Source of the DNA: Chlorops oryzae
Lineage: Eukaryota; Arthropoda; Insecta; Diptera; Chloropidae
DNA: 64,000 nucleotides
Assembly (NCBI GenBank): GCA_020466095.1
Contig: CM035807.1
Span: forward strand, 65,281,050 to 65,345,049
Direction: 5' to 3'
Shown here piece after piece: positions 42,851-55,440 of the stretch. The position numbers and the translations under genes are program-made. The notes beneath the pieces were generated by a model that searched no databases, was not told where the DNA came from, and saw only the letters and a program-made list of their open reading frames with translations. How positions within the stretch are numbered: position 1 is the first letter of the stretch; each line of letters starts with the position of its first letter.

Positions 42851-43050
42851 TGATCTCCTGACGCTAAAACCTTATTTAAATTTAAGCAGCTAATGAGATT
42901 GAAGCACGATGATTTCAAAATGGAAATGACAATCGGGAATTAATTTTTCGCTCCACCTCGCTGACACTGTCATGCTGAGCATTTCTTCGAGGCGTCCGCT
43001 CTGAAAGACGCGCGGACTTGTTCACCGCCGACATAATATTCAGCTGGGTA

Positions 43051-44629
43051 GGCATATGCCTACATATGTACAAGACATATGTCTTGCAGGGTACTTTGCG
43101 ATCGGTGTTAATAATCTCCTCGCTGTATTCTTTTTATATATTATTTATTATTATATATATATTATATATACATTATATATTATACGAAAATTAAAAAGTA
43201 ATCATGTTAATATGAACTATATACGATAAAATTTAATATAATCTCTCAGCCGCGAAAACTATAGGTTTAGATTAAAATGTCATTAAATTTCGCTACGCCT
43301 ACATATTCGTAAACAAAAATAATGTTTCATTTATGTAGGAGTAGTACTTAGGGGTGCAACTCTGTCGCCAAATACTTTTATTGTCAACTCTTGGCCGAAC
43401 CGAATTCTGTATAACAATTTTCTGTATGCCAGTAGAATAGTTATCATAAGCATTATCGAAGCAACCGTCAAAGAAGAAAGACGTAACAGCCATTAAGCTG
43501 TCTTTTTTTTTTGTATATTACCGTAAGGCAACCAAGCCAAAATTGTCCATTTTATTAAATAATTAATAAAAGACGCTAAACTCCATTAAGAGTAAGTCTT
43601 ATCATTTATTTTGTACGACGGCTGGAACGATACTACATTTATAAATCGTTCCATGTTTTAATTACGTAAGCCCTAAAAGTATGCCCCATTTCTTGTCTTA
43701 TTGAGTTTTTTTTTGAAATATTGCAAGTGACTTTTGAAATTCAAATCGATGTAACTTACAGAAAAGGTATTAGAAGGTGAGTTTTTTTCAATTGAAAGTA
43801 AAGACTCGTACCTTTCATTTTTGTATAGTAAGAGGGCTAAGCAAGGCAAAGCACATAAAGTTTTTTCCAACAAAAACAAATGAGAAGTTGATATTTTTTA
43901 CTTTAATTTCTGGCAAATTATAATAATTATTATTTTCACATAAAAATTGTTCTATATTTGGACTACAATTTTACAATAACATTCCCTTGATTTTGTTAGT
44001 TGTTTTAATAAAAAAATTTTATTTTCATAAAAAAGAATGTTGAATTCCTCAAATCCAAACATTTCTTTAAAAAAGCGAATCATTAACATTTTGGGCTGAA
44101 GTTTATTTTACGGGCGTTTCTGGTACAAAGTTGGTACATATATGAAGAATGAACTCCTAATTCCAAATCTGCAATTAGATTTTGGGGGTCGCAATTAGCT
44201 TAAGAGTTATAACCATTTGAAGTTTGTATGAGAAATGTATACCTACAAACTCACTAACAGCTATTACGTAGCGCTGCCAGATTTAATATTTTTAATCCAA
44301 CTACCAATTAGTAGATTTTTTAGCTCTTTGTATTTCAGATATTGAATACCAAAGAAAATGTCGCGTCTGTAACCACTATGTCTCGTCCCTAACCATTATA
44401 CATATAGAGAAAAAGTTTTGCGTCCGTAACCATCAATACGGCGCAATTATTAAAGTTAACAATTTCAAAATCTGCTATTCACTCGGTAGTCCTAAAAAGG
44501 ACCGATTTGTAGGCGTTTGAGGGGTGCAAGTGTCGCTATCAGCATCATCCTCCACCGGGAGTACAGTTTTAAAATTTGCATTATTATAATTGCAGGTCAT
44601 TCGATTAATTTATACACTTGTATAATAAT
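43051..44629. other. unannotated DNA
   Basis: It contains an AT/TATA microsatellite at about 43130-43190. No coding frame with a recognisable domain is present. Confidence 0.5.
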
Positions 44630-44959
44630 CAGGGACCGCATTAGTTATAAGATTTATTATTTAAATTACAATTTCATTGTTATTTCAAAATTCTTTGAAG
44701 GAAATTAAAAAATAAATATTATTTCATAATTTTTTTCAACATATTACACAATAAGACTCATTTTCTAATACTAATTTAAAAAATTAAAAATATCTATTAA
44801 ATTGTAATATTTATTTATAGATCATAGAATAACCCTTACATTTTGATTTTTATTTCAAAGTCAGAAAATAAATCTTATTTTACGATACTTATTTTGGAAT
44901 CGAAAAAAATAATTATTTCGGATAATTATTTAAAAAATCAAAAATAAAAATTGATATGA

Positions 44960-46085
44960 CAAAATTTTCGAACAAAACGACATATTGCGCAAAATTTTAA
45001 TGTATGCGTACTATGAGCTCTTATACCCACTAGCGTTTCCAGGCCTAAATCATTGCAAGGCTGTTGGCCTAACTGGTAAAAGCTCAGACATTACCCCTAC
45101 ACAGTAGCGGCCATTGGGGTCGGGGTGGGGCGACCGATCGGAGCGCCAGATAGAAAGGGGCGCCGGCGCTTTTTAACTTGCTAGTGAATTCCCTAAACTT
45201 ACCAAAATATTAATAAAGATATTGGCAGCACTGGAGTGGATTGCAGCATGTCGTTTAATCTTTGGTGAATGCCCGGAAATGGAGAAGGACAGTATCTATC
45301 TCTTTTTAACATATCAATTGCAAGAGTTGGGGATGTTTATGATAGAGCGAAATGCACTGCTGATTTAAATTCTTGAACAAGTTTGCCACCTGCACAATTG
45401 CAAAAGCACCAAGCCAACTAAAAATGAGCCAATTTTACTAGAAAAGAGGTTGTATTTATTTTAAGTAAAAAAAATGCCAGTTTTAATACCAACTTTCGAC
45501 CAGTAGTTGATGAACATTTCTTATTTTAAATTGGGAATGAACTAATTTATCTAACGGAAAATGCCAATAGCCAAATACAAAGAAAAAACTACCGCGCCAA
45601 TTGAAAAATAAAGCTGCCGATTTGGATCGAAAACGCCAAATGTGGCAATCGTGGCCATAAATCATCGTTTAAGGGTAGATCTGATATACAATCGATGTTC
45701 GCGACCATCGATTTTGCGATGGTTTTAAGCCAAAACATAGATTTTCATAAAAAAAGTAAAAATATTGTATTGGAGATCATTAGCACTATTTCTATATGAA
45801 CTTTTCTTTTAATAAAAATAAAGATTTCGAAAACTTCCCTTTTCTAATAACTAAAATTCTTATAAAAAAAAAACAATACTTTTTTAAATAAAAAAATTAA
45901 AAACTCGAAAACTTAACTTATTTTCGTGCTTATGGTACTTTTTTCGCGAAAACTTTTAGTTTACGGGTGAAAATGTACGAGTTGCCCCCGTTTTAGTTGT
46001 AACCCTACTAAATAAAAAATAAACTGTAAATAAATTGTTGTCTCTTATATCGATTGCCTTTTTGTGAATTTGTTTGAATTGCAGT
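44960..46085. other. interior of the split hAT-like element, left part
   Basis: This is noncoding, with G/C-rich GGGGCGCCGGCGC words near 45160. No transposase is recognisable. Confidence 0.4.
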
Positions 46086-46156
46086 TAGGGGGCGCCGACC
46101 CGTGCGGGTGGGTACCCATCGGGCACGTCCCGAGGTGGCGGATAGGGGGTGCCTAC

Positions 46157-46815
46157 TAGGCCATAGCATCAAATGTGTTTGAAATTCAAACGAATTTACT
46201 TTTCTAAACACACTCTGCTTAATCCTAAATACAAGCGAAGAGCAAAGCCAGTAGATGCAAACGCATAACGAAAACAAATCCAAAATCAGTTCTGCTTTGC
46301 TCTGAGAGGATTTTTATTTATTCGCATTTGTGCAAAGCAAAGAGAGCAAATTAAATTTCGTGAGAAGTAAAGCCAACAAGAAACGGGAAGAGTATTTGGA
46401 GGCTTTATCAAATCGTTTGTAACGTTTGTTATTTTCAAAGCGTTAGCATAGCTTTATATAGCTTTATATAACTATATATAGCCTTATATAACTATAAATA
46501 GCTATATATGTAGCTATTAATAGCTACATATGTGGCTACGAACAGCTATGAATAGAAACAAATTCAACAAATTATAAGCAAACTGCTCAAACACCAACAG
46601 CAATAAATGCGAGAGTTTGTATTTACTCTGTCTTATTCTCTCAGCTATTTAACTTTGTTTGTGTTATACCGATCTCATGCCGGAGTTTATTGGATTTGTT
46701 ATGCGTTTCCATTTGCTTTGTTTTGTGTTTGTGAGAGGAAGCGGAATAAAGCAAATTGTCGAAAAAAGAGAGGGTAATTTGAAGAGTTTGTAATAGGTAT
46801 TTATGCTACGGCCTA
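46157..46815. mobile_element. hAT-like nonautonomous element inside the LINE 5' UTR
   Basis: The TIRs TAGGCCATAGCATCAAAT and its near-inverse (ATTTATGCTACGGCCTA) are flanked by a perfect 8-bp duplication GTGCCTAC (46149-46156, 46816-46823). The interior has TATAGC-type simple repeats (46440-46550). It is noncoding. Confidence 0.9.
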
Positions 46816-47179
46816 GTGCCTACTCAGATTGAGTAGATGGTTTACGGAGTTATAGCGCCTTGGTGCAAAGCTCCGTCGCGGACCAAACCCCCCTCTTTAG
46901 GTAACAGGGTCGATGATGCACGCAGGCTATGCTTGAACGGCAACGACCTTGGCCTTTTCTTTTGGACACCTGATTCAGACTTGACGTCTTGGGCTGGCAA
47001 CTGTGGTATTCTGTTACCTAAGTCGGTCGGGGTCATACCCTACCGAAATGGCTTTCGGGCTAATGCCACAGTTGTCTCCGTCCCGGTAAAACCTTGGCAG
47101 GCCTCGTGGTACGTTCCTTATCCGTCGCCGTTAAGTTGGTGGTGCAGTTGCGGTTGACTTTCGTCCTGCTTAACGCTGG

Positions 47180-48509
47180 TTGGCTCTGAACATGTGTCCC
47201 ATAAGGGCACATGTCAACCCTCGCATGGACCTCTCTGCTTCGGCACAGATACCCATGGACCTATATAGGCGACTGCACTTCGGATTAAGGATAGCGGCCA
47301 CGAGGGGGGACCCTTTTCACATGAATATCAACAACAAAAATAACACTAAACAAACATTAAAGAGCGGAGGAAGGTCTTCAGCACTGGGGCTTTCGACCGC
47401 CTCTTCTTCTTCGGCTTTGAAGCCAAACGCAAATCCCAGGGGATCTTCTACAGGAGTTACCAGTGGAAGCTTTCCCCCCAAACCAAAGCCATTGCTAGCC
47501 AAAGCAGGCAGGGCTTCAAAACCCCCGGAATCACCAGCAGTGGTGATTCCGGCAGCCCAGTCGTTGCTGCATCTGCCGAGTACGACTGGCACTACCCCTG
47601 CAGGAGGCTCTCTGGACCAGGGAGTCAGCACCAGCTAGGGTCTTGCTCGAGTGGAGGCAACCTCTACTGGGAATTCCTCTGCCAAGACTTTGGCAGGAGG
47701 AAATCCCAGAAAGAGGATGCCACCTTCGAAAAAGGCGTATTCGGACAGACGCATGTCCGAAAAAATTGCTGAAAAATACAGGAACATTCAGAGAGCAGCT
47801 TACTGCGCAGCAAGCTGAATCTCTGGAGTGAGCCCGTAAGGTACAGGCGGAAGCCTTGAAGGTGGGACTTGCCTCGAAGAGGCAAAGGTCTCAGGAGGAG
47901 GAACCTCCTCAGGTGAAGAGACCTAAAGTCCACCCTTCGAGGTCTTATAGCGAGGTGACCAAAAATAGCCTGATCCTGGGCGTACTTGACAGCAGCGTCG
48001 CGGAGGGTAGGATACCCAAGGAGAAGTGGAAGTGGGTGGAGATGGCCCTCGCTTCCGTCTTCTTCCAGGTTTTGGAAGAAAATCCAGGGCCTCCTCCCTC
48101 CTGCGACGATGCTGGCTGGCATCAATGGCAGGTGAAATTGGTCGCCTGCTCAAATGAGCGATCGGTTGCCTTGTAAAAGGCAGCCATCGCGAAAGTAGGG
48201 GAGGTGTGGCCGGGAGCCAAGCTAGTGGCGGTGGACCAAAAGGATATTCCTTCTCGTCCAAGAGCTCGAGCTTGGATCCCGACCACACCTTCCGAACCGG
48301 AGCATATCCTAAAAATGTTTAGGGTATGCAATCCAAGTCTTCCAACCCACAACTGGAAGCTAGCTAAGCTAAAGGAGTCGGTGGGACCAACTCGGCAAGT
48401 TGTACTCGTACTAAACGCCGAGTCCCTGAAACCTCTTGCGGAGTCGGAGGGGATCGTATCCTACGGCTTCAGTAAGGTAGCGCTGAAAGTGTACCGGACT
48501 GATGCCTGA
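47180..48509 (+). pseudogene. LINE ORF1 (DUF4780-like), broken
   Basis: The first part (47180-47638) is S/P/K-rich. The frame then shifts and has stops at 47829-47831 and 48174-48176. The conserved C-terminal part reads SYSEVTKNSLILGVLDSS, WVEMALASVFFQVLEE, WPGAKLVAVDQKDIPSRPRA and VVLVLNAESLKPLAESEG, resembling the DUF4780 region of LOA-type ORF1 proteins. It would bind RNA. Confidence 0.75.
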
Positions 48510-48708
48510 GGACAGGGTCCCACCAGTAGTGGTAAGGAAGGGTGCATCGCTGCCGAAAACTCGGCAGTGATTAGCGTGACCGCAGGGGTGGTGAACACCC
48601 TGGGTTCCTCCGTAGCATCTGTGGAAACCACGGGAGTGGAGGAGGGACCCCAATCTGCGGTCGGCGCAGGCACCACGTCGGAATCTCTCACCCGGAAACC
48701 TCGGTGCG

Positions 48709-51700
48709 GTGTGGAGGTGGAGACCGCAGCTGATGACTCCCTTCAGTCTTCTGTGGAGACTGCAGAGCGAAGGGAGTCCATATCCACAGCTGGGTCGATT
48801 ACCAGCCTTACGCGCCTCTTCGAGGATGACTCCCTGGCGTCGAGCGACGAGGCGGACACAACGATGGTGGAGATTGCTGGAGTACATAAGGGTACTTCAG
48901 ATTAATCTCCACCACTCGAAGGCGGCCGCCGCTAATCTGCTTATTCACCTCGAGCAAGGTGGAGCCGATGCGGTGCTGGTCCAGGAATCATGGGTATGGA
49001 ACAACCGGATCTGTGGAATTGGAACCTCAAATTATAATATTTTCTGTCAGACTGGTTCAGGTAAACCAAGGTCATGCATTCTAGTTAAGAAAAATTTTAA
49101 CGCTTTCTTCCTGCAAAACTTTAGTGATCACGACACGGTCGCTGTATGCAAAGAGGCTGGTGGCAGGAGGACCTGGCTGGCCTCGGCCTATATGGTCCAC
49201 GATGTAGAGGCTCCCCCTCCCGTTTTAAGAGGACTCTTGGCGGAAGCAAAAATCATGGGCATTGGTGTGGTGGTGGGGGCTGATGCAAACGCGCACCACA
49301 CAATATGGGGCAGCACGGACACAAATGAAAGGGGTGAGTCACTTTTTGATTATTTATGCAACGAAAACGTAGGCATATGCAATAGGGGGGAAGAACCCAC
49401 CTTCATAACAGCTAACCGGAGAGAAGTGCTGGACATCACACTGACATCTCTTCTGGACGAAAATTTTGTTACTGACTGGAAGGTGCTGGAGGAACACTCC
49501 TTCTCCGACCATCGGAATATACAGTTCACTGTGAATGCTGGAACACAGCAGGTCAAGGTTCTGTCGTACAGGAACAACCGTAACACGAACTGGAAAACTT
49601 TTAGTGAGACTATTGGGCCTTTTCTGATAGACACTCCGCGAACACCTACTAACTCTGAAGAATTAGAGTGTATGGCAGATAGTCTAACTACCGCGTACAG
49701 GGAAGCTCACAATGTGGCCTGCCCTATAATCAAACGCTGTGGGAAATCTAAGCCGCATTGGTGGAATGAGGACATCCAATGCCTCAGAGCATCGTGCAGA
49801 AGGTTGTTTAATAGGGCCAAGAGCTCGAATGAAGCAGAGGACTGGCAGGTATACAGGGCTAGCCTTGGCATATATAAGACTGAGATTAGGAAATCTAAAA
49901 GGACTTCATGGAGGGCTTTCTGCGAATCAGTGGAAAGCAGTTAAAAGCTACATGATTTCGTAAAATTCTGTCAAAAAGAGCTCCTGCGATTGGTTATATT
50001 AAGACTGATAATGGCGGGTGGGCTACAAGTAGCGAGGAATCCCTCGAGCTTCTGATGGATAAGCACTTTCCTCCAGCTCAGGAGCAAGGGACTAGTCTGA
50101 TCCCATCGAACCTGGCGGAGAATAGTTTGCTGCTGTCCGATACAGTCAATAAAAACAGGGTTATATGGGCTGTCAGATCCTTTCAGCCATATAAATCACC
50201 TGGCCTAGACGGTATTTTCCCTGCACAGCTACAGAAAACGCTCAGTATGGCGCTTAAGTGGCTCCAGACGATCTTCACTGCCTGTGTCCGCCTGGGACAC
50301 ATCCCTGGGTGATGACTAGGGTTGTTTTCATTCCTAAAGCGGGATAAAGATCACACACTTCACCTAAGGACTTTCGTCCCATTAGTCTCTCCTCCTTTCT
50401 CCTGAAAACCCTGGAGAGACTTCTTGAGATATATATTAGGAACAAAGTTCCCAAAAGTAGGCTATCCAACTCCCAGCATGCATATACGAGGGGGAAGTCG
50501 GTGGATACGGCTCTTTACTGCTTGATAAATCAATTGGAGGGCTCCTTGACTCACAAAGAGTTCTTACTGGGAGCCTTCCTAGACATTGAGGGAGCCTTTA
50601 ATTACGTACATCCGGAGGCCATCACAAGTTCTCTTGTTAGTCTGGGCATACCGGGCAGATTGGTCGAGATGATTCATGGACTGCTTACGGACAGAACTGT
50701 CGTAGCGGAATGGGGAAGCTCGGTAAGGACGCGAAGGGTCAGAAGAGGAACTCCCCAAGGGGGAGTATTATCACCTCTTCTGTGGCTCATCGTAATCCTA
50801 GAAAGGCTTGATTCATATGGATGCCGCACGGTTGCCTATGCAGACGATGTGGCGCTATTGGTAAGAGGAAAGCATTTAGACACCCTCAGTAGTCTAATGC
50901 ACTCCTATCTAAAAATCGTGACAACCTGGGCCAGGGACTGTGGGCTTGCTGTTAATCCGAGCAAGACTGAACTGGTTCTTTTCACAAGGAAGCACAAAAT
51001 TCCGGATTTCCGGGCACCATCTCTGGATGGTGTCCCCTTAACCGTCACAGACAACGTGAGATATTTGGGTCTTCTAGTTGAAAGGAAACTAAACTTGGAG
51101 ACGGCGATTGAAGAGCGCATTAGGAAGGCTGAGATAGCGTTCTACTGTTGCAAACAGGCCATTGGTAAGCGATGGGGGCTGGCCCCCAAAGCTGTGTACT
51201 GCATCTTCACTGTGGTGACCAGACCCATACTGCTGTATGGCTGTGCTGTCTGGTGGCCTGCGTTGAAGATAACCTCGATTTGCAAAAAACTAGACAAGGT
51301 TCAACGTTTAGCTCTCGTGGGTATCACGGGAGCACTTGGATCTACACCCACGCTCGCCTTAAGTGCGATGCTCAATATTATACCCCCCGACATAGCGGCG
51401 AAGCGAGTGGCTTTGACCACTGCTTTGCGTTTGAGGGAAGCTGGTGTAAGAAATAGAACTTCGAACCTTCCAATGCCCGTTCTTTTGGGCGACATGCCGG
51501 AGACTACGGACTACTGTGTACCAACGGTTAGTCTGGAAAAGACCTTCCAGACTTCTATACCCTTGAGAGAGGACTGGAAAGGGGGGTCCTTCCGGGATGG
51601 GAATCGTCTGATCTTCTTTACAGATGGTTCTAAATTGGAAGGTAGGGTTGGAGGAGGTGTTTCCTATAAAATGCTTAATGTGAATCTTAGTTTTAGACTC

Positions 51701-53089
51701 CCCGATCACTGTAGCGTCTTTCAGGCAGAAATAGCCACATTTAGCAAAGCAGTTAGATGGCTGCGTCGGAACGTGATAACTTACACAAGAGTTAGTATTT
51801 TTACTGAAAGTCAGGCAGCAATTATTTCACTCGACTCCTTTGTGGTCAATTCAAAATCGGTCAATAAGTGTCTGTCCCTTCTCTCTGAGATGGGAAAGTA
51901 CTTCCAAATAGAGATCGTATGGGTACCTGCACTGAGCGAACGTAACCATGATTTTTTTAAAAGGGCGCATTGTTATTCACAGTCCTTTTGATTTTCGAGC
52001 AGAACACAAATTTCAAAAGGAAAATTGTTGAGTCAACAACATTTTTGGTTGAATTGAAAGGAAATATGTTTAATTACATTTCTTTTCGTTCGGTATAATT
52101 CTCATTTGTTTTATAAAATAACACATATAAGATATGTATTCATCTTAGAATTTTTCAAGCATTGCGAAAGCAGTCACCAAAACGGAGTGACGAAATCGGA
52201 TGAAGTCCATCCGATGGCTATTTTTTGGGTCATGTTCAGCAGAGTGCTCTATGGCCATTTGCTTTGAACGTTAATTAATTTTTTTTTTGACATTTCTTCT
52301 TGTATAGGTATTTTTTTTTGAATTTTTAAAAAAATATCTTGTCATTTCAACTATGTCCGTGGTTGGTTCAACAATTTAAATTTAAATCCATTTTTGAAAA
52401 TTATCATTTCAATTCAACCTGAAATATGGTTGATTCAAAAGGAAAATTTTTTATTTTTTCAACAAGAAAAATTGGTTAAAATTAAAAATATTCCTTGTTG
52501 AAGCCGTTTTGTATGTTTTTCCTTTTGATTTAACCAGTTTTCTGGTTGATTTTTTTCTCTGTGTGGACATAGCGATATTCATGGGAACTGTACAGCTGAT
52601 GAGCTGGCCAGACACGGCACCACTCTGACGGCTCCACGAACAGGCGAGCAAACAGAGGTTCCTCTTGCTACCTGTCGACTTCTCATTGAGGAATGGGCCA
52701 ACAGGTCCTTTCAAGAGAGATGGGAAATCGAAGGTTTTTGTGAGAAAGCTAGACTAACTTGGCCACGCATAGGGCATAAACGGACTGAGGAATTACTCAG
52801 GATGTCAAAAACGCGTCTTTCGATGACAGTCGGACTGTTGACCGGTCACTGTCTCCTAGGTTCCCATGCCAGAAGGCTACGGGCAGCTGCCTTCGGTTTT
52901 TGCATGAGTTGTCAGGATGAGGAGGAGGAGGAAACTCCCCAGCACCTTCTCCTGCACTGCCCAGCCTTTGCTAAACTGAGATTTAAAACCTTGGGATATT
53001 ACTTCTTTCACTCCCTATCAGAACTCGGGGAACTTAACCCTGTGAGCATAGCAAGCTTTATTGAGCGAACAAAATGGTTTATTAAATAG
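48709..53089 (+). pseudogene. LINE ORF2: APE endonuclease, reverse transcriptase, RNase H, broken
   Basis: The endonuclease runs from RVLQINLHHSKAAAANLL (~48890) with VLVQESWV and SDHRNIQF. The frame breaks near 49940 and 50310. RT follows with AFLDIEGAFNYV, RRGTPQGGVLSPLL and the catalytic YADDVALLV (near 50840). RNase H begins FFTDGSKLEG (near 51615) and reaches WVP at 51927. A 634-bp insertion interrupts here. The frame resumes GHSDIHGNCTADELARHG at 52566, then a C-terminal Cys-His region (CQDEEEEETPQHLLLHCPAF) to the TAG near 53089. Confidence 0.88.
51930..52563. mobile_element. CACnGAG-type MITE inserted in LINE RNase H
   Basis: The ends CACTGAG and CTCTGTG are flanked by TG on both sides (51928-51929, 52564-52565). 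Removing the element and one TG restores the RNase H reading WVPGHS. The interior consists of TTGATTCAAAAGG and GTTGAATTGA-like words, with no ORF. Confidence 0.85.
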
Positions 53090-53163
53090 GTGTCCTGTAT
53101 CCGTGGGTAACACAATGAAACTTCCTTGGTCTAAGTGCGCCACCTTCCTGGTGGGCGGCCCCT

Positions 53164-53184
53164 ACAACCTAACCTAACCTAACC
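53164..53184 (+). repeat. (CCTAA)n tail of the LINE
   Basis: Four AACCT pentamers directly precede the right target duplication, so they are the LINE's own 3' tail. The unit is the complement of TTAGG. Confidence 0.9.
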
Positions 53185-53718
53185 TAGGGGGCGCCGAAGA
53201 AATCTCGCCCAGGGCGTCGGGAACGCTAAGGCCGGATCTGCCACTACAATACCGGTCCATCTCCTTTTTCCCCATGCGATTTCCTACTTACGTATTGAAT
53301 GAAAAGGAGCTGCATATTCAGGCAGGAATTTCCCAAGTAATTTGCAGAAATAATTATTACTTTTGATTTCAAAATACGTATCGTAAAATAGGACTTATTT
53401 TCTGACTTTGAAATAAAAATCAAAATATAAGACTTATTCTTTGATTTAAAAATAAATATTACGATTTAAGAGATATTTTTCAGTTTTTATATTAGTATAA
53501 GAAAATAAGTCTTATTTTGTTATATGTTAAAAAAAATTAGAAATTAATGATTAAATCTGAATTTTTAAATAAAAATTGCAGATCAAAGTTTTTTTTTTGT
53601 TTAGGTATTTCATAAAAACCCAATAACTTGGGTGTATCTCAAGTTTCTGTAGAACAAATTATGCCCAATGATTTTTTCGGTAAAAAATCAATGTCAAAAT
53701 TATTATTTTCGATCCCTG

Positions 53719-54770
53719 ATAATAAGAGCTACAAAAAATCTTAAATTCTTAGATTCTTAAACAGGTGGCAGCACTTGAAACATTTGCAAACATTTTCCTT
53801 AAAAAAATTCAAAGCTACCTAGTCTGGCGGCGCAAACAATGTTGAAAATTGGGGGAAATTTAAGGGATTTTCGGCAATTTTTAAATCGCGATTCCTCTTT
53901 AACTAGGTGCGATGTCCCAAAACTGATTACAGATTTGGAATTAATTTTTTTGCACATTTGCCAAAAAAAAAAAAAAAAAATTCGCAGAAACGCCCGTAAA
54001 GTTAACATGTTTCGAAATATAAAAATAATTATGAAAAAAAAAATTGTGATTTTTAAAATATATCAAAAATCATATTCCCAAAATTGCGGAATTTTTGAAT
54101 AATCAATAATCAAATTAAAAATATTACGGATTTTTTGAATAAAAGTCGAGATATCCAATTAGAAGTTAGTATGGATATGATCTGCGGCTCCAGATGATTC
54201 GTGAGATTCGATATTTTCCAATGTAATCCATTTATGCTTACTTTACATATTTTTGATATAAATAAAGCTTAAAGTTCAGTTGGAACTTCAGATTGTATTT
54301 ATATGCGAAACCTTTTGCTTTTCCATTCTCAATAATTGGCTTATCTCCGCCGTATAAACATAGAGATATTGGGCGCTAGCCGCCAAAAATATTTGCGAGT
54401 CTTGCCGCTCAGCTATATAAAGAAATAAAAAACTTTAAAATCAAAATATAAATCTATCTACGCGAAGTATAACTACAATGCGATAATTTCCGGCTGGGTT
54501 ATTAATAGGCAATCATTTAACTAAAAGAAGTTAAACAACTTTATCTTGATATGTTAAGCCAGGGGTTTCCAAAATTTTTCGGACGCGGAGCCCTTGAAAG
54601 ACAAAAATTTTTTAGGAGCCCCAGCCTTATTTGTTACATATGGCACTATTCGCCGGAGTACACTTTGGGAACCGCTGTGTTAAACTATGATTTGCTTACA
54701 AAAACTGCTCTAAAACCGGATTCTGATGAAATGTGAGAGTTAAACAAATTAAAGCCAAGTTATTCAATTT
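53719..54770. other. unannotated DNA with a repeat shared with the Duox 3' flank
   Basis: About 53840-54230 is inverted relative to 29960-30440 (TTTTATTCAAATAATCC against TTTTTTGAATAAAAG, and GATATCTCGAC). No gene is seen. Confidence 0.5.
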
Positions 54771-55440
54771 TCAAAAATTGTAAAAGTGGGCGTGGCCGAA
54801 GGGCGTTTTTCGAAAATTGCCTCCTACATCCGAAATTCAAATGGGGCTTGAACGAAATTTGGCACTTATGTTTCCTTTGCAGCCATAAACATCCTCTCTA
54901 AAAATTGCTGTGATAGGTCCATTAATAATGATACCTCTAGTACTAGGGTCTGTAACAAAAACCTCAAAGCTAACCCAAAATCTGACTTTTTCCAAATATT
55001 TAAATTAAACTTAGAATTTGCGGGTATATTTAAGCCTGCGATTAGAATTCAAAAAAATTGGAAAAGTGAGCGTGGCAAAGGGGCGTTTTTCAAAAATAAA
55101 TTTAACAAAAGTCGATATATGGGGCCCCTTATGGCCTAAAATACCTCTTGATATTAAAAATTATTTGAACATGTCTGTGTCGGGTATTCTATTGTCAGGC
55201 TCGCCTGACAATAAAACTCTTACTTGTTAATCCTCCGAATAGTATTCGAATAAATGGTTTCCACAAAGAAATTTAACATAAGCCGATATATGTATGGGGA
55301 CCCTTATGGCTTTAAGAATCTAGAATTTTCTTTCCTAATGGTCATGTTTTTTTGGGCGCGGTTTAAATATTATTCAAACATTTTTGTCTTTGTCGGGTAT
55401 TTTATGGTCAGGCTCGCCTAACTATAACACCCTTACTTCT
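54771..55440 (+). repeat. DINE-like dispersed repeat fragments ending CTTACTT
   Basis: GTGGGCGTGGCCGAAGGGCG, GGGGCTTGAACGAAATTTGG and an end CTCTTACTTGT (55229) match the reversed copy at 23216-23640. A second end (CGGGTATTTTATGGTCAGGC, then CCCTTACTT) follows at about 55395-55440. Confidence 0.65.

Larger units (their letters stand above)
41775..43050. mobile_element. TIR element with embedded tRNA-Met-like sequence (element C), interrupted
   Basis: The ends TACCCAGCAGAAAATGTTAG and the inverse of CAGCTGGGTA at 43050 match imperfectly. The similarity continues inward (GGTGAACTCCGCGTCT on the left against GGTGAACAAGTCCGCGCGTC on the inverted right). A DINE-1-like element (41973-42611) is nested within, and a minus-strand tRNA-like sequence lies at 42776-42850. 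Confidence 0.65.
46099..53184 (+). mobile_element. LOA/R1-like LINE with RNase H, interrupted by two insertions
   Basis: A 13-bp duplication, TAGGGGGCGCCGA, flanks it exactly at 46086-46098 and 53185-53197. It has a 5' UTR, a DUF4780-like ORF1, and an ORF2 with APE endonuclease, RT and RNase H. It ends in four CCTAA-type pentamers. Insertions at 46157-46815 and 51930-52563 plus frame breaks inactivate it. Confidence 0.92.
44630..53718. mobile_element. hAT-like TIR element split by a nested LINE
   Basis: The ends CAGGGACCG and CGATCCCTG are flanked by ATAATAAT (44622-44629) and ATAATAAG (53719-53726), an 8-bp near duplication. Inverted arms of ~250 bp follow: TTTCAAAGTCAGAAAATAA near 44854 has its inverse near 53395, and further AATAAGTCTTATTTT words match. 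The LINE accounts for most of the length. Confidence 0.7.
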
